Counted from the first letter of the stretch, positions 45,830-57,598 are shown. The stretch is 64,000 nucleotides of DNA from Paratinospora sagittata (GCA_035771175.1 CM069603.1:23288286-23352285); one strand, 5' to 3'. Numbers and translations: made by a program. The notes: generated by a model not told the origin, from the letters alone.

Positions 45830-46953
45830 CAGCCCGACTTCTTCATCTCTTCTCATGGCTCCACAAGGGTGAGGTGATCATCACGCCTCTCCTCTTGTCC
45901 ATAGTAATGCTTTAATCTTTGCCCGTTCACCTTCAAAGATGACCCATCAGCACTTTTCAGCTCTACTGTACTATAAGGCTAGACTTTCTCTACAACAAAG
46001 AGTCCCGACCACGTAGACTTTAGCTTGCCCAGAAAGAGTTTTAATTTGGAATTGAATAAAAGAACTTGTTGCCCCGGTGAGAAGTCTCACTTCAAAATCA
46101 GCTTACCATGTGATTTTTTGGTTCTCTCCTTGTAGAGCTTGGCATTCTCATATGCATCGTGTCGGAACTCTTCCATCTCCATAAGCTGTAATAATCGTTG
46201 CTCTCCGGGAGCTCTCAAGTCAAAATTCAGCTTCTTAATCGCCCAACAAGTGTGATGCTCTAACTCCACTAGTAAGTGACAACTCTTCCTAAAAACAAGG
46301 CAATAGGGAGACATCCCAATGGGTGTCTTGAATCCAGTCCGATACACCCACAAAGCTTCCTCAAGCTTAAGTGCCCAATCTTTTCTTTTTACATTGACCG
46401 TCTTTTCCAAAATTTGGTTTACTTCCCGGTTGCTTATCTCGGCTTGCCCATTGGATTGAGGGTGGTAGGCAAGTGCTCTCTTGTGCTTCACACCATATTT
46501 AGCAAGTAACGATGTAAAGAGCTTATTGCAAAAATGGGAGCCCTTATCACTTATGATAACTCGAGGGGTACCAAATCAACTAAAGATGTTCTTTTGAAAA
46601 AAATTTACCACCACTCTCGCATCATTGGTAGGCCTAGAAATCGCCTCGACCTACTTGGAAACATAATCAACAGTGAGAAGGATGTAAGATTTACCACACG
46701 AAGACAAAAATGGGCCCATGAATTCAATACCCCACACATAAAAAAGCTCAACCTCCATAATATTAGTTAAGGGCAGCTCATGTCTCCTCGAAATAGTACC
46801 CAAACGTTGGTAGCGATCACATGTCTTCACAATGACATAAGAATCTCGGAATAAAGTGGGCCAATAAAACCCACTTTCAAGTACTTTTGTTGTTGTCCCT
46901 TGAGCACCAAAGTGGCCCCCGTAGGTGGAAGAATGACACCCTCCGGTACACAT
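45830..46953 (-). pseudogene. Athila integrase (frameshifted)
   Basis: 46953-46651 covers the zinc finger and first core part: GGHFGAQGTTTKVL, FYWPTLF, CDRYQRLG (the usual C-x2-C is C-x2-Y here, so a zinc ligand is lost) and a GIEFMGPF stretch with Glu where the first catalytic Asp is normally found. A frame break near 46650-46500 hides the second Asp ([10 protein letters not shown] can still be read in another frame). 46491-46087 has [16 protein letters not shown] with the catalytic Glu, [16 protein letters not shown] and [12 protein letters not shown]. The C-terminal end ([15 protein letters not shown], then HYYGQEE) is readable to about 45830 in other frames. Confidence 0.85.
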
Positions 46954-46964
46954 CTTCTAATTAT

Positions 46965-47555
46965 TTAGTCATTACACCTCTTGAAAAGTAACGCATCCCA
47001 CATATAGACTTTCACATCATGCAAGAACATCTTCTTCCTTGAATAAGAGAGATCCGGAGGTGATGTCCCACACCCTAAAAAATTCACAAAATCAGCATAC
47101 CAAGGGACTTTTACCCCCAATCTATACAGTTGTTCATCCGGGAACGACTCTTGAATAGGAACCACATCCTTCGTGCCTTCAAGCTGTAACCGTGATAAGT
47201 GATCGGCCACCACATTCTCGCTCCCCTTCTTGTCCCTAATCTCTAGATCAAACTCTCGCAATAGAAGAATCCACCGAATCAACCTTGGTTTGGCATCTTT
47301 CTTCTCAAACAAGTATCGGATTACCGCATGGTCGGTATAAACAATGACCTTAGACCCAATAATGTATGACCGAAACTTATCACATGCAAACACCACCGCC
47401 AACAACTCTTTCTCAGTTGTAGTGTAGTTTTGTTGGGCCACATCTAAGGTACGACTAGCATAATATATAGCTTTGAACACTTTTTCATGTCGTTGCCCAA
47501 GCATCGCTCCAACCGCAAAATCACTAGCATCGCACATAATCTCAAAATGAAGTTT
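46965..47555 (-). pseudogene. Athila RNase H and integrase linker
   Basis: Open from 47537 to 46965. [16 protein letters not shown] starts the RNase H fold (first Asp in CDASD), followed by [19 protein letters not shown] (Glu), [11 protein letters not shown] (Asp in TDH) and [11 protein letters not shown] with the last Asp. Catalytic positions look intact. After that comes the usual linker ([10 protein letters not shown]). A single stop at about 47553 separates it from the reverse transcriptase, in place of a conserved Trp. It would degrade the RNA strand in RNA/DNA hybrids during cDNA synthesis. Confidence 0.85.
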
Positions 47556-48461
47556 TCAATCCGGCACCACCATAATAGGAGCTGAAATCAATGCATCCTT
47601 CAACACCCCAAAAGCTTTCTCACATTCGTAATTCACACAAAAAGGAACTTCTTTCTCTAAAAGAGTGCAAAGTGGCTTTGTGATCTTGGAGAAATCTTTT
47701 ATAAATCTTATATAGAACCCGGCATGTCCCAAAAAACTTTTTATGTCCTTGACACATTTTGGAAGTGGAAGCTTTTCAATAGCTACAATCTTGGCCCGAT
47801 CAACTTCAAGACCCTTCGAAGACACTCTATGGCCTAGAACAATACCTTCTTGTACCATGAAATGACACTTCTCCCAATTGAGTACAAGATTAGTCTCCTC
47901 ACATCGCTTTAAAACCAAAGCAAGATTATGCAAACATTCATCAAAAGTGGAGCAAAAATCTGAAAAGTCATCCATGAAGACTTCCATAATCTCTTCCACC
48001 ATATCCTCAAAGATAGACATCATGCACCGTTGGAAAGTAGCCGGTGCATTGCATAAACCAAAAGGCATCCTCCAGTAAGCAAATGTACCATATGGGCAGG
48101 TGAAGATGGTCTTTTCTTGATCTTCTGGTGCAACGACTATTTGAGTATAGCCCAAGTAACCATCCAAGAAATAATAGTAGTCAAATCTCGCAAATCGATC
48201 TAACATTTGATCAATGAATGGAAGTGGAAAATGATCCTTCCTAGTGGCCTTGTTCAATTTTCTGTAATCTATGCACACTTGCCACCTCATCACTGTTCTT
48301 GTTGAGATTAATTCATCATTCTCATTCTTGATCACGGTGATTCCATCTTTCTTAGGCACAACTTGAACTGGACTCACCCAAGGACTCTCTGAAATTGCAT
48401 AAACAATACCAACTTTCAAACACTTAAAAACTTCACCTCGAACCACTTCTTTAATGTTCAA
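47556..48461 (-). pseudogene. Athila reverse transcriptase
   Basis: 301 open residues with all main motifs: WVSPVQVVPKKDG, CIDYRKLNKATRKDHFPLPF, FLDGYLGYTQI, TIFTCPYGTFAYWRMPFGLCNAPATFQR (20 residues in a row not exceeded in part: FAYWRMPFGLCNAPATFQR), VFMDDFSDF with the catalytic Asp pair, NWEKCHFMV, and FLGHAGFYIRFIKDFS. The frame is shifted by a small indel at about 48455 against the protease frame, so the first codon shown is not a real start. It copies the element RNA into DNA. The domain itself looks active, but it could not be made as one polyprotein from this copy. Confidence 0.88.
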
Positions 48462-49983
48462 TGGAAGGCTTATAGGTGTCTTCCATAAGTATCTTGTGCA
48501 TGCATATTGAAGGGCTTATTCCCTTTATGTTTTTGATCGACCATCCCAAGGTGGATTTGTACTCCCTCAATATTCTCAACAATTTCTTTTCTTCAAGATG
48601 AGATAGAGATGAGGAAATAATGACCGGATAAGTAAATTTTTCTCCCAAGAACGTATATCTCAAGTGGTCCGGCAGAGGCTTTAATTCAGGATTAGGCTCA
48701 TTGTCTTCACTCGGAGTAGAATCGTTCATAATCTCTTGCTTGCCTTGAGAAAAATCCAATGGAGAGGCTTCAAGTGACAACACACACTGCTTGACATCTT
48801 CATCTAATACCCCATCTCTAACCACAAAGTTCACAAGGCATCTTTCTAATGCATCCACCGGTGTAATCACCTCATGTACCTCTTCAACATAACACTCTAC
48901 CACATCAATAACATCAACTTGGTTGCATGTGCTCATCTCAGAAGGGAACTTGAGGTTCTTGTAGATGTTGAAAAGCACTTCTTCATCATTCACCCTTCGT
49001 GTAAGTTCACCCTTTTGGACGTCTATCAAAGTTCGTTCGGTAGCCAAAAATTGTCGCCCAAGTATCAAAGGTACATCTCCATCTTCCACCATATCAAGCA
49101 CCACAAAATCCACCGGGAAGATGAATTTGTTGACCTTCACCAAAACGTCTTCTATAATGCCTCGAGGATAGGTGATAGAGCAATCCGCCAATTGCAAAGA
49201 GATGGTAGTTGGTTTCACTTCGCCAAGGCCCAATTTCTTGGAAACAGACAATGGCATTAAGTTAATACTTACCCCAAGATCACATAAAACCTTTTCAAAA
49301 TTAGAAGAACCTATAATGCAAGGTATAGTGAAACTCCTTGGATCTTTCAATTTTTGGAGTAACTTCCTTTGTAAGATGGCGCTACAGTCCTCTGTGAGCT
49401 TCATCGTCTCGAACTCTTCAAGCTTGCGCATCTTTGACATGACGCCCTTCATGAATTTGGTATAATTGGGCATCTGTTCCAATGCATCTGCAAAAGAGAT
49501 ATTTATATGAATTTTCTTAAACATATCCAAAAACTTTGTAAATTTTTCATCAAGTTTTTTCTTTTGAAAATGTCGAGGAAAAGAAAGAGGAGGTTTTAAG
49601 ATATGAGGGTTATCCGGGAAGGTAATAGAACTCGGTTGGTATGGCCTCTCCTTTGGCTCTTCTTGCTTGTGCTCCTCTTTATTTGCCTCAATCTCTGAGT
49701 TGCTTGATAACGCTGAGGGCATGGTCTTCTCATTCTTGCTTTTCAATTTAGCCCCTTCAATCTTTTTTCCACTTCTCAAGGTGATAGCTTTACATTGTTC
49801 CTTGGGGTTAACTTGAGTGTTACTTGGGAAGGAGCCCTGCTGCTGTGAACTAATAGCCGAAGCTAACTGACCCATCTGAATCTCCATGTTCTTCATTGTT
49901 GACTCTAAAGTGTCAATCCTTAAATCAATTTTCACTTGGTTAGCTTTGGATTCTGCAAGGAATCCATTCAATAAGTCCTCCAA
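48451..49983 (-). pseudogene. Athila gag C-terminus, protease and linker (510-codon open frame)
   Basis: The longest frame of the window. Order: MEDLLNGFLAE, QMGQLASAISSQQQGSFPSN, NPKEQCKAITLRSGKK (gag end), a charged Pro/Lys linker, HINISFADALEQMPNYTKFMK, then the protease: CDLGVSINLMPLSV (Gly-Val in place of the usual Gly-Ala after the catalytic Asp) and VPLILGRQFLAT. A spacer rich in acidic residues follows (conserved in Athila), then LPDHLRYTFLGEK and LREYKSTLGWSIKNIKGISP before the reverse transcriptase. Protease cuts the Gag-Pol precursor. Continues the gag frame at 50400-49999 with a break near 49990. Confidence 0.87.
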
Positions 49984-49998
49984 AGATGGTTTCTTGTT

Positions 49999-50947
49999 TT
50001 AATGCATAGGCACTGGTATCCCTAGTGGAGGGTTCAACACATTCCAATTATTGGAATAGGAAAAATTCTCATGATTCCTCACTCCTGGATAGTATTGATT
50101 TGACACTTGAGCATTGCTTCTATAATTGTAACCTCTATTGTTCAGGTAATTGGCCTGCTTAGTAGTTGTGGAGGGTTCACCAGATAAATAACCCATACTT
50201 GTTGTTGTTGCTTGCTCTACAGATCGCTTCACACCTTGAAGAGATGCAATCTGATGTGATAAACTTGACAATTGGGCTGAAATAACTGTCATGTTATCAA
50301 CCTCAAATATACCTGCCTGGGCCACCTTCTTCATAACTAATCTCTCACTAGGAATCTCATAAGTGTTGGAGGCCATTTCTTCTATCCAGGTAAAAAACAT
50401 TACCCACTGTTTTACCCATCAAAGTGCCTGCATCCACCAATGTCCTAGTGGGAACTGTCATACCATTGTAAAAGATTTGCAACTGCCCTTGCAACCATGC
50501 CTTTGCTTTGTCCCGAAAAGAGAATGGGAAAAGCCTCAAACTAATCACGTCTTCTCTAACACCATTCCACTTTACTGTATCACATTTTTCCAAGAATGAT
50601 TGGAGATGGATCATGGGATCTTCGACTAGAGAACCACCACATTGATGTTGTTGAACCATGGTAATCAAAGCTGGCTTCAACTCAAAATTATTGGTTGCTA
50701 TTGGTGTCCTCACGGTCCCCGAATAATTCTCTTGAATTACGGGTTTGAAATAATCCGACAATAGCTTTTGATTATTTTCATTGTTGGGCTCCATTGCCTC
50801 TTGCTCAACTCTTCTATTTCTTCTTATCTGTCCCAACGTCCTCTCTATTTCAAGATTTAATGGTACTAATTCGGCACTCTGAGAGCGTCTCATATACCTC
50901 TTATCCTGCCCAGCACACACAAAGAGAAAAAAATCAGAAATATTCAA
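49999..50947 (-). pseudogene. Athila gag, N-terminal and central part with internal deletion
   Basis: 50947-50357 reads RSQSAELVPLNLEIERTLG, MEPNNENNQKLLSDYFKPV, NNFELKPALITMVQQHQ, LRLFPFSFRDKAKAWLQG and then directly QLQIFYNGMTVPTRTLVDA. Compared with the gag at 9733-9639 about 60 residues between WLQG and QIFYNG are missing without a frame change. 50400-49999 continues in another frame with EEMASNTYE, ATTTSMGYLSG and YYPGVRNHENFSYSNNWN. The start of the real protein is probably the Met at MEPNNEN. Gag is needed for particle formation, so the deletion alone would disable this copy. Confidence 0.86.
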
Positions 50948-51010
50948 AAATAAAAGTTTAAATTAAAATTCAAACCTATTACTATCGATATCGATAGAAA
51001 AGTAAACAAT

Positions 51011-51028
51011 TCTCTAACAACGGCGCCA
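51011..51028 (-). promoter_or_regulatory. primer binding site, tRNA-Asp type (degenerate)
   Basis: Minus strand TGGCGCCGTTGTTAGAGA; the first eleven bases are perfect against the tRNA-Asp(GUC) complement, four of the others differ. Six bases inside the LTR edge at 51035. Confidence 0.78.
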
Positions 51029-51034
51029 AAAACT

Positions 51035-52566
51035 TGATGTAAAAAAATTAAATTCGCAAGTGTACGAATATTAAATTATATTACCCATGATGAGTGGGTT
51101 ATCGTATCCACAGGGAATTATTACTTTCTCTCAATTACCAATTCACAGATTTAAAACTTTATTTAGACGATCAATTGAAGATATCACTAGAATAAAAGTG
51201 CTAAAAATTAAAGTTTGAATGTAAGCAAGAAAATTTAAAGAAAATTTAATATATGAGAAATGTCTAGAGAATCAATTTCACCGAACCTTCAATTATGTAA
51301 TTTAAACATGCTTATTATCAAATCAATTTCCTAATCTATAAGTCAAAACCCTTGCATCTCTAATTCTCTCTCTGGAGTGCCGAATTAGAACGTATTGTTA
51401 AAAACAAGGTTCGATCTCTCGATAAAACCTAAAATCTAAACAACCCATTACACTCTGTGATTTTCCTACAACTTCATGAAACTTTGTAAACCTCTCGATT
51501 CTACAATAATTTCATGTCATAATCCCCATTTTCTGACCTAGAAAACCCTCTCTCGAGTGTCGCCTTCCAAGTCTAACTTCATTCGATATGTGATCAAGAA
51601 ACCGAAAGCATTAAGTATATGAAATCATGAATAAACTATAAAAATTTCATTGATAATAAACTAAATCTAAAATTAAACCATAATATTCAAGTTAGGATCC
51701 ATCTCTTCTCTAGAAAATAGAATTAGTTCATGGACAAGATTACAAGAGAGAAATTGAAAGACAAAATCATCTAATTAAAATGTAAATGGAAGAAAAGTGA
51801 GAAAATCCCCTTCTTCTTCCAGGATTTCTCTGCAACTCTCTTCTTTCAACCTCCTCTCTTGTTCTCCTCCTTCAACTACTCTAATCTATTCTATAATTGG
51901 TCAAATGTAAGATCCCTCTAATTAACCCTAAAATTAGCTTATATACATCCTCTTTCAAAAAGATAAAAAAGGACCAAAAATTGACAAAATTGGAACAAAA
52001 TGCACATTAGGATCATGATGAGCGTCGCGACACTAATGCAAACCCAAAATATTCAGGGCGCCGCGACGCTACGCTAAAATTGGGTTTTTCTTCTCTTCTG
52101 GGCTCCGCGATGGGCACCGTGGCGCCCAGAAACTATTATTTTTCACTTCTTGTGCACTCCTTTCCACTTTTTCATCACTTTATGCACTTGATTTTCCTAT
52201 AATCTTGGCCTCATCTTTGGCTTCATTTGCACCTTCTTTAAGTTCCTTTGGCTCCTACAAAACACACAAATAAGTGATTTACACTAATCAAATCATCAAC
52301 AACTATATGCAAGTATGTATGTATTAACATGTATCAACCATGGTTTATTCGAGAAGAAAAACATCTAAAAACCTAAGTTAACACCTAAATGAGCTTAAAA
52401 CCTCTAAGCATACATTTCATGAAAACACCTAAAACTAGCATCTAAAACACAACAAAACACCTAAATGAAATGAACTAATTATGCAAAAACACCTAAAAAC
52501 TAACTAAATGTACCTAAAAATCTTATAAATTGACAAGAAAAACACTAACCAAAACTCCACTTATCA
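51035..52566 (-). repeat. 5' LTR of Athila element 3
   Basis: 1,532 bases; minus strand starts TGATAAGTGGAG and ends TTTACATCA. TATA-like box GTATATAAGC on the minus strand at 51937-51948. GC-rich island 52019-52130 with GGGCGCCGCGACGC and GCACCGTGGCGCCC. CTCTCGA motifs at 51416, 51495 and 51550. Paired with 40942-42650; the flanking ATAAC shows an intact outer border. Confidence 0.92.
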
Positions 52567-53387
52567 ATAACACGTCACAAAACTAAAATCGTGATTTCCG
52601 TAACATCCCACTATTAAATTATTAAGAGGCGCGTTTAAAATTTTGAAGATATCTCATCATGGGGCCCAACTTCTAAACCACCCAGGTCAGTCACGTTTTG
52701 AGTTTTCTTACACAAGTCAATTAATCATTTCTCATATATATATATATATATATTTATCTTTTGTTACTTGGATATATATATATATATATATATATTTATC
52801 TTTTGTTTCTTTATTTATTTCCAAGTTGGCTCTATTATTTCTTTCTTTTTTTTACTATTTAGGATCTACGAACTTACGATAAAGTACATTTTTTGAAATA
52901 TATATTTAAGAAATGTCTTCCAGTACCATGCATGATCTTTTTTGTCCTTCCAATTTAGCTAAAATTTACATATGTTTTTGCATGTGTTGTGATAAGAAAT
53001 ATGCAAAGGCATTTGTAGTTTATTGAAATTCATTAAGTTTTAAGTGGATGCAAATTACATTAATCAACAAAAGAACATTATTATTACTCACAACTTAAAT
53101 TAAAAAAATGTGATACTTGTAAATATAATTTTGCATGTGTGCTGGTACATGTTACTTAACAAATTAAATATATAATATATACATTTTTTAGAATATTTCC
53201 GTATATTTTATGGTATTTCATTTTTTATATTTTAAGTCACTATCAATAGATATTTGTATAGCAATAATAGGAATAAATATCTTATGAAGGAAAAAAAAAT
53301 ATAAATTTAAGCAATAAAAGTGCAAAAATAATAAAAAAAGCAGGAAAAAAACAAAGGTAGAAAAATATAAAAAGTCATAACAAGGGT
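52567..53387. other. AT-rich non-coding stretch with dinucleotide repeats
   Basis: No supported gene. Two neighbouring (AT)n runs at 52734-52753 and 52771-52793 are each followed by TTTATCTTTTGTT, so the run plus tail was duplicated. The part 52900-53380 is plain AT-rich sequence. A short ORF at 52643-52882 only reflects the (AT)n codons. Confidence 0.65.
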
Positions 53388-54440
53388 TGTTGGCCCAGAT
53401 AAACGTCCAAGAGGGGGGTGAATTGGACGAGTTGCAGGTTTTTCACCTTTCAAAAATAAATCAAAATGAATGCACGTAAAATGAAATGATATAAATGCAA
53501 GTAAAATGCAGGTTTTTCACGACTTGATCTCCCTGACCAAGATTTTTTCAAACCTCCCACTAGTGGATCCTACTTCGATGGAGAGAATCAAACTTGTTAC
53601 AACACTTACTTCACAGGTGTAAGTCAACCTTTACAAGAGCCTATACACTCCGCTCTTTCTCAGTTGTGACTTCAATCACTTACACTTGTTGGAATACAAA
53701 TACAACTTTTGAAGATGTTCTCTTACCAAGAACACTTCATATACTTACATTTATAACAATGGATAGCCTCTTGAAATCTTTGCACAAAGATTCAAAATGA
53801 AGAACTTGCTAAATAGTGAGGTTATCTTCAAAACAAAGTGTAAATTTGATTTGATTCAACACTTGTTTGCTCAAGGTAAAAATCATGTTTTTGTTCTTTG
53901 GAAACTCTTTTTGAATAGCTCAGACTAACTTGCAAAAATCATGCTTGGATTTTGTTTGAAAATCAGTGTATTGTTGGTTTGAAAAATGAGGACGTGTTTT
54001 ATTATAAAAACAATGAATGTGATGATTTGATTTACCAAATTCTTTGATGTAAGATGTGTAAGAGCATGCTAGACAATAGGAATCGTCCAGGTGTTAATGG
54101 AGAATATTTCAATTAGGATAGCCTGACAAAACAAGTGGGGAATAAAGGAATTGAGCCACTTGAAAAAATCACGTATTTTTGGTTAGAAAATGATAGTTTC
54201 TGTCTTTGGGCTTGATAGCGTACTATCAAGCCGTATAACCCGCTATCGGGCTGTGTATCATGCCCTATATATATGAATAACGGGCTATAGCAGGTTGATA
54301 TACACAAACTTGAGAGCTCTGGAATTTTCAAAACAACGATAGCGCGCTATCAAGCTCTATAGCGTGTTATTGCATGAAATTCTAGAAAACTGAAATTTTG
54401 GCAATAGCTGGATAGCGGGCTATAGAGACCTATAGCGTGC
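53388..54440 (-). repeat. copia-type LTR, family C, truncated
   Basis: Plus-strand border TGTTGGCCCAGATAAACGTCCAAGAGGGGGG resembles (in shortened form) the inverted end of family A and the border of family B at 31603. Minus orientation, as for family B. A weak TATA-like box on the minus strand is near 53997-54011. The outer end is lost: copia pol in the other direction begins at about 54450. No coding region. Assigned to copia by resemblance only. Confidence 0.6.
54190..54440 (-). repeat. array of GATAGCGCGCTATC-type palindromes
   Basis: About nine units within 250 bases, for example TTGATAGCGTACTATCAA at 54212-54229, AACCCGCTATCGGG, ATAACGGGCTATAGC, GATAGCGCGCTATC (perfect palindrome, about 54339-54352), CTATAGCGTGTTAT, GATAGCGGGCTATAG and CTATAGCGTGCTAT. 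On the minus strand the array precedes the TATA-like box, as in families A and B. Confidence 0.82.
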
Positions 54441-54449
54441 TATTGGTTC

Positions 54450-57312
54450 CTGATTTTGGAAAAATCACTTTCGGAGATGACAACAAAGGTGACATTGAAG
54501 GCATCAAAACTATTGGTAACGATTTTCTATCCATATCTGATGTACTTTATGTTAAAGGGCTGAAGCATAATCTTTTGAGCATAAGTCAATTATGTGATAA
54601 GAGTTATGACAATTCATTTGAAGCAAATAGGTGCATTGTCAAGCATGCTGATAAAACAGTTTCATTCATGGCATCTAGAATTAAGAATGTGTATTGCACA
54701 AACTTTAATGACATGAAAAAACAAAATGTAACATGTTTAAGTGCTATCTCTTGTAATGATGCATGACTATGGGATAAGAGATTATCTCATGTTAATATGG
54801 ATAACATATCTAGAATTGTCAAACATGATCTTGCGAAGGGTATTCCGAAAGGAACTTACTCAAATGGCAAGGTATGTGAACCATGTCAACTTAGTAAGCA
54901 TACCCGATCATCATTTAAGAGCAAGAGGCATCACTCAACCTCTAAAGCTCTCGAATTGATTCACATGGATCTTTTCAGACCAACCAAAACTTGACGCTTA
55001 GGTGGAAAATCATATGTGTTTGTGATTGTTGATGACTTTACTCGATTCACATGGGTATTTCTATTAGCTCATAAATCTGAAGCTTGGGAAACATTTATAA
55101 AATTCTATAAGAGAGTCGAAAATGAAAAGGGTCACAAAATCAACATAATTAGGAGTGATAGAGGTGGTGAATTTATCAATAAAAATCTTGAAGAATTTTG
55201 TAACAATCAAGGTTACACTCACCATCTATATGCCCTTAGGACACCACAACAAAATGGTGTAGTTGAGAGAAAGAGTAGAACTCTGCAGGAGATGTGTAAA
55301 ACCATGCTCAATGAGTATAACACTGCAAATCATTTTTAGGGTGAAGCTATAAACACTGCTTGCTATGTGATGAACCGAGTTCTGATTAGAAAAGATTTGA
55401 ATAAAACTCCATATCAACTATGGAAGGGTAGAGCACCCAACATTAGTTACTTCCGAGTATTCAAATGTAAATGTTTTATTCTCAATGATAAATACAATTT
55501 AGATAAGTTTGAACCTAAATCAAACATAAGAATATTCTTAGGATATTCTTCTCACAGTAGAGCCTACAGAGTCTTCAACAAATCTAATCAAACTGTGGAA
55601 AAATCAATTCATATAAATTTTGATGAAAGTGTTAATAAGAAAACTCTTGATGATGAATTTAAGCAATTAAATTTTGATGACGATGAACCCAAGACAACCA
55701 AGGTTATAGATCTTGAGCCTGAACCATCTTTAGAATCTTCTAAAAACTCTAGACTGCTTCAAGGTCTTTCCCAAGATTAAATTTTAAGAGATCCACGAAA
55801 GGGTGTATCCACTAGAGCTTCAATTCAAAAAGATCAGGAGCTTGTTGCTTTTGTATCACAATTTGAACCAATTAAAGTGCAAGAGGCACTAAAAGATGAA
55901 AATTGGATTCTTACTATGCAAGAAGAACTAGGACACTTTGTGCGAAACAAAGTATGAGAATTAGTTCCAAGACCATTTCATCAATCTGTTATAGGAACCA
56001 AATGGATCTTTAGAAACAAAAAGAATGAACCAAGTATCATTGTCCGCAATAAGGCTAGATTGGTTGCACAAGGGTACAACCAAGAAGAAGGCATAGACTT
56101 TCATGAAGCCTTTGCCCCAGTAGCAAGATTAGAGGCAATAAGAATGTTACTTGCGAATGCTTGTTACAAAGATTTTCCCTTATACCAAATGGATGTAAAG
56201 AGTGCTTTTCTAAATGGATACATCAACGAAAAGGTATATGTGGAGCAACCTCCAGGGTTTGAGGATGCTCAAGACCCGGAATATGTGTTCAAACTCCAGA
56301 AAGCCTTATATGGATTAAGACAAGCTCCAAGATCTTGGTATGATCGACTCAGTTCATTTCTTTTAGATCATAAGTTTCAAGAAGGAAAACTTGATCCAAC
56401 TTTGTTTATCAAACATCACAATGACAATATGCTTATTGTTCAAATTTATGTGGATAACATCATTTTTGGTACATCGAAAAAAGAACTATGTGATGAGTTT
56501 TCTAAATTAATGCAGAAGGAATTTGAAATGACTATGATGGGAGAACTTACATACTTTCTTGGCTTACAAATTAAACAAATGTCGAAAGGCACCTTCATAA
56601 GCCAATCAAAATATGCCAAGGAAATGGTTAAAAAGTTTCAAATGCACAATTTGAAATCGATTGATACTCCCTGTACCTTTACAATCAAATTAGATGAGGA
56701 TGAAAAAGGTTAATCAATTCATTCAAAACTTTATAGAAGCATGAATGGAAATTTTTTGTACTTATCAGCAAGTCGACCTGATATCATGTTCAGTGTCTAT
56801 CTTTGTGAAAGATTTCAATTTGAAGTACTACTTTTAATCTCAAAAGTTATGTAGACTCCAACTATGCTGGTAGTCTAACTGATAGGAAAAATACCTCTGG
56901 ATTTTGTCACTTTCTTGGAAATTCTTTGATTTCTTGGTTTTGCAAGAAACAACATTCTGTGGCATTATGCACGGCTGAAGCAGAATATTTTGCAGCTGGA
57001 AGTTACTGTTCTCAGGTTATTTACATGAAACAAAAACTTCAGGATTATCAAATATTTATTCAATGTGTTGAAATTCTGTGTGATAATACCAGTGCTATTA
57101 ACATATCTAAAAATCCTGTATTGCACTCCCAAACTAAGCATATTCAAATAAGACATCACTTTTTACGGGATCATGTGCAAAATGGAGAAGTCATATTATC
57201 TCATATTGGCACCAAAGAACAACTAACTGACATATTTACTAAAGCCTTACCAAAAGAACAATTTGTTCATATTGGCAGAGAGCTTGGGATGTTCTCTACG
57301 ACCGATCTATGA
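54450..57312 (+). pseudogene. Ty1/copia SIRE/Maximus-type pol (gag missing; stops and frameshifts)
   Basis: Starts inside the protease/linker (TFGDDNKGDIEGIKTIG, LKHNLLSISQLCDK). Integrase: LSHVNM, CEPCQLSKHTRSSF, IHMDLF (first Asp), IRSDRGGEF (second Asp), TPQQNGVVERKSRTL (Glu). Then the linker and reverse transcriptase at about 55980-56713: [47 protein letters not shown] and IYVDNIIFG, where the usual YVDD is YVDN, so the polymerase site is broken. RNase H at 56840-57312: SLISWFCKKQHSVALCTAEAEY, LCDNTSAINISKNPV, HIQIRHHFLRDHVQNG. Stops near 54764, 54992, 55337, 55780, 55955 and 56710; a damaged stretch at 56790-56860. Confidence 0.9.
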
Positions 57313-57598
57313 TACCTTGATGCTTACCTCTACATGGGGAGGTATATTTCATTCTACTTTACTCTTTTTAATATTTCAAAAGGGGGAGAAAGTATTATCA
57401 TTGAAGCATCATAAATTCAGGGGGAGTTTAACACTAAGGGGGAGTCTTAGTGATATTTTAAGTACATTCCTCGGTAATACACTCATATCATATGAAACAA
57501 GGAACATTAGTACTGCATCTCATGCATACACACATCATTTTATTAGCTTGCTTCAAAACCTATAGTAATGTGTTTGAAATCATCAAAAAAGGGGAGAT
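57313..57598 (+). promoter_or_regulatory. 3' untranslated part with polypurine tracts of the copia element
   Basis: Contains AAAGGGGGAGAAAG (57380), CAGGGGGAGTTT (57420), AAGGGGGAGTCTT (57437) and AAAAAAGGGGAGAT directly before the LTR (57585-57598). The last is the polypurine tract that primes plus-strand synthesis. Repeated GGGGGAG tracts before the LTR are typical for SIRE-type elements. Confidence 0.75.

Larger units (their letters stand above)
40942..52566 (-). mobile_element. Athila-type Ty3/gypsy element 3, both LTRs present, 11.6 kb
   Basis: Perfect 5-base duplication ATAAC at 40937-40941 and 52567-52571. Minus-strand order: 5' LTR (52566-51035), primer site, gag, protease, reverse transcriptase, RNase H, integrase, a third ORF (45280-44321), a non-coding region, polypurine tract (TTTGGGGGAAATT on the minus strand, 42651-42663) and 3' LTR (42650-40942). 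The order gag-pol-ORF3 and the tRNA-Asp primer site match the Athila group. Frame breaks make it non-autonomous today, but structure is complete. Confidence 0.92.

Noticed and set aside
48874..49465. Plus-strand ORFs of 128 and 97 residues
   Set aside because: Antisense shadows of the Athila gag-protease frame.
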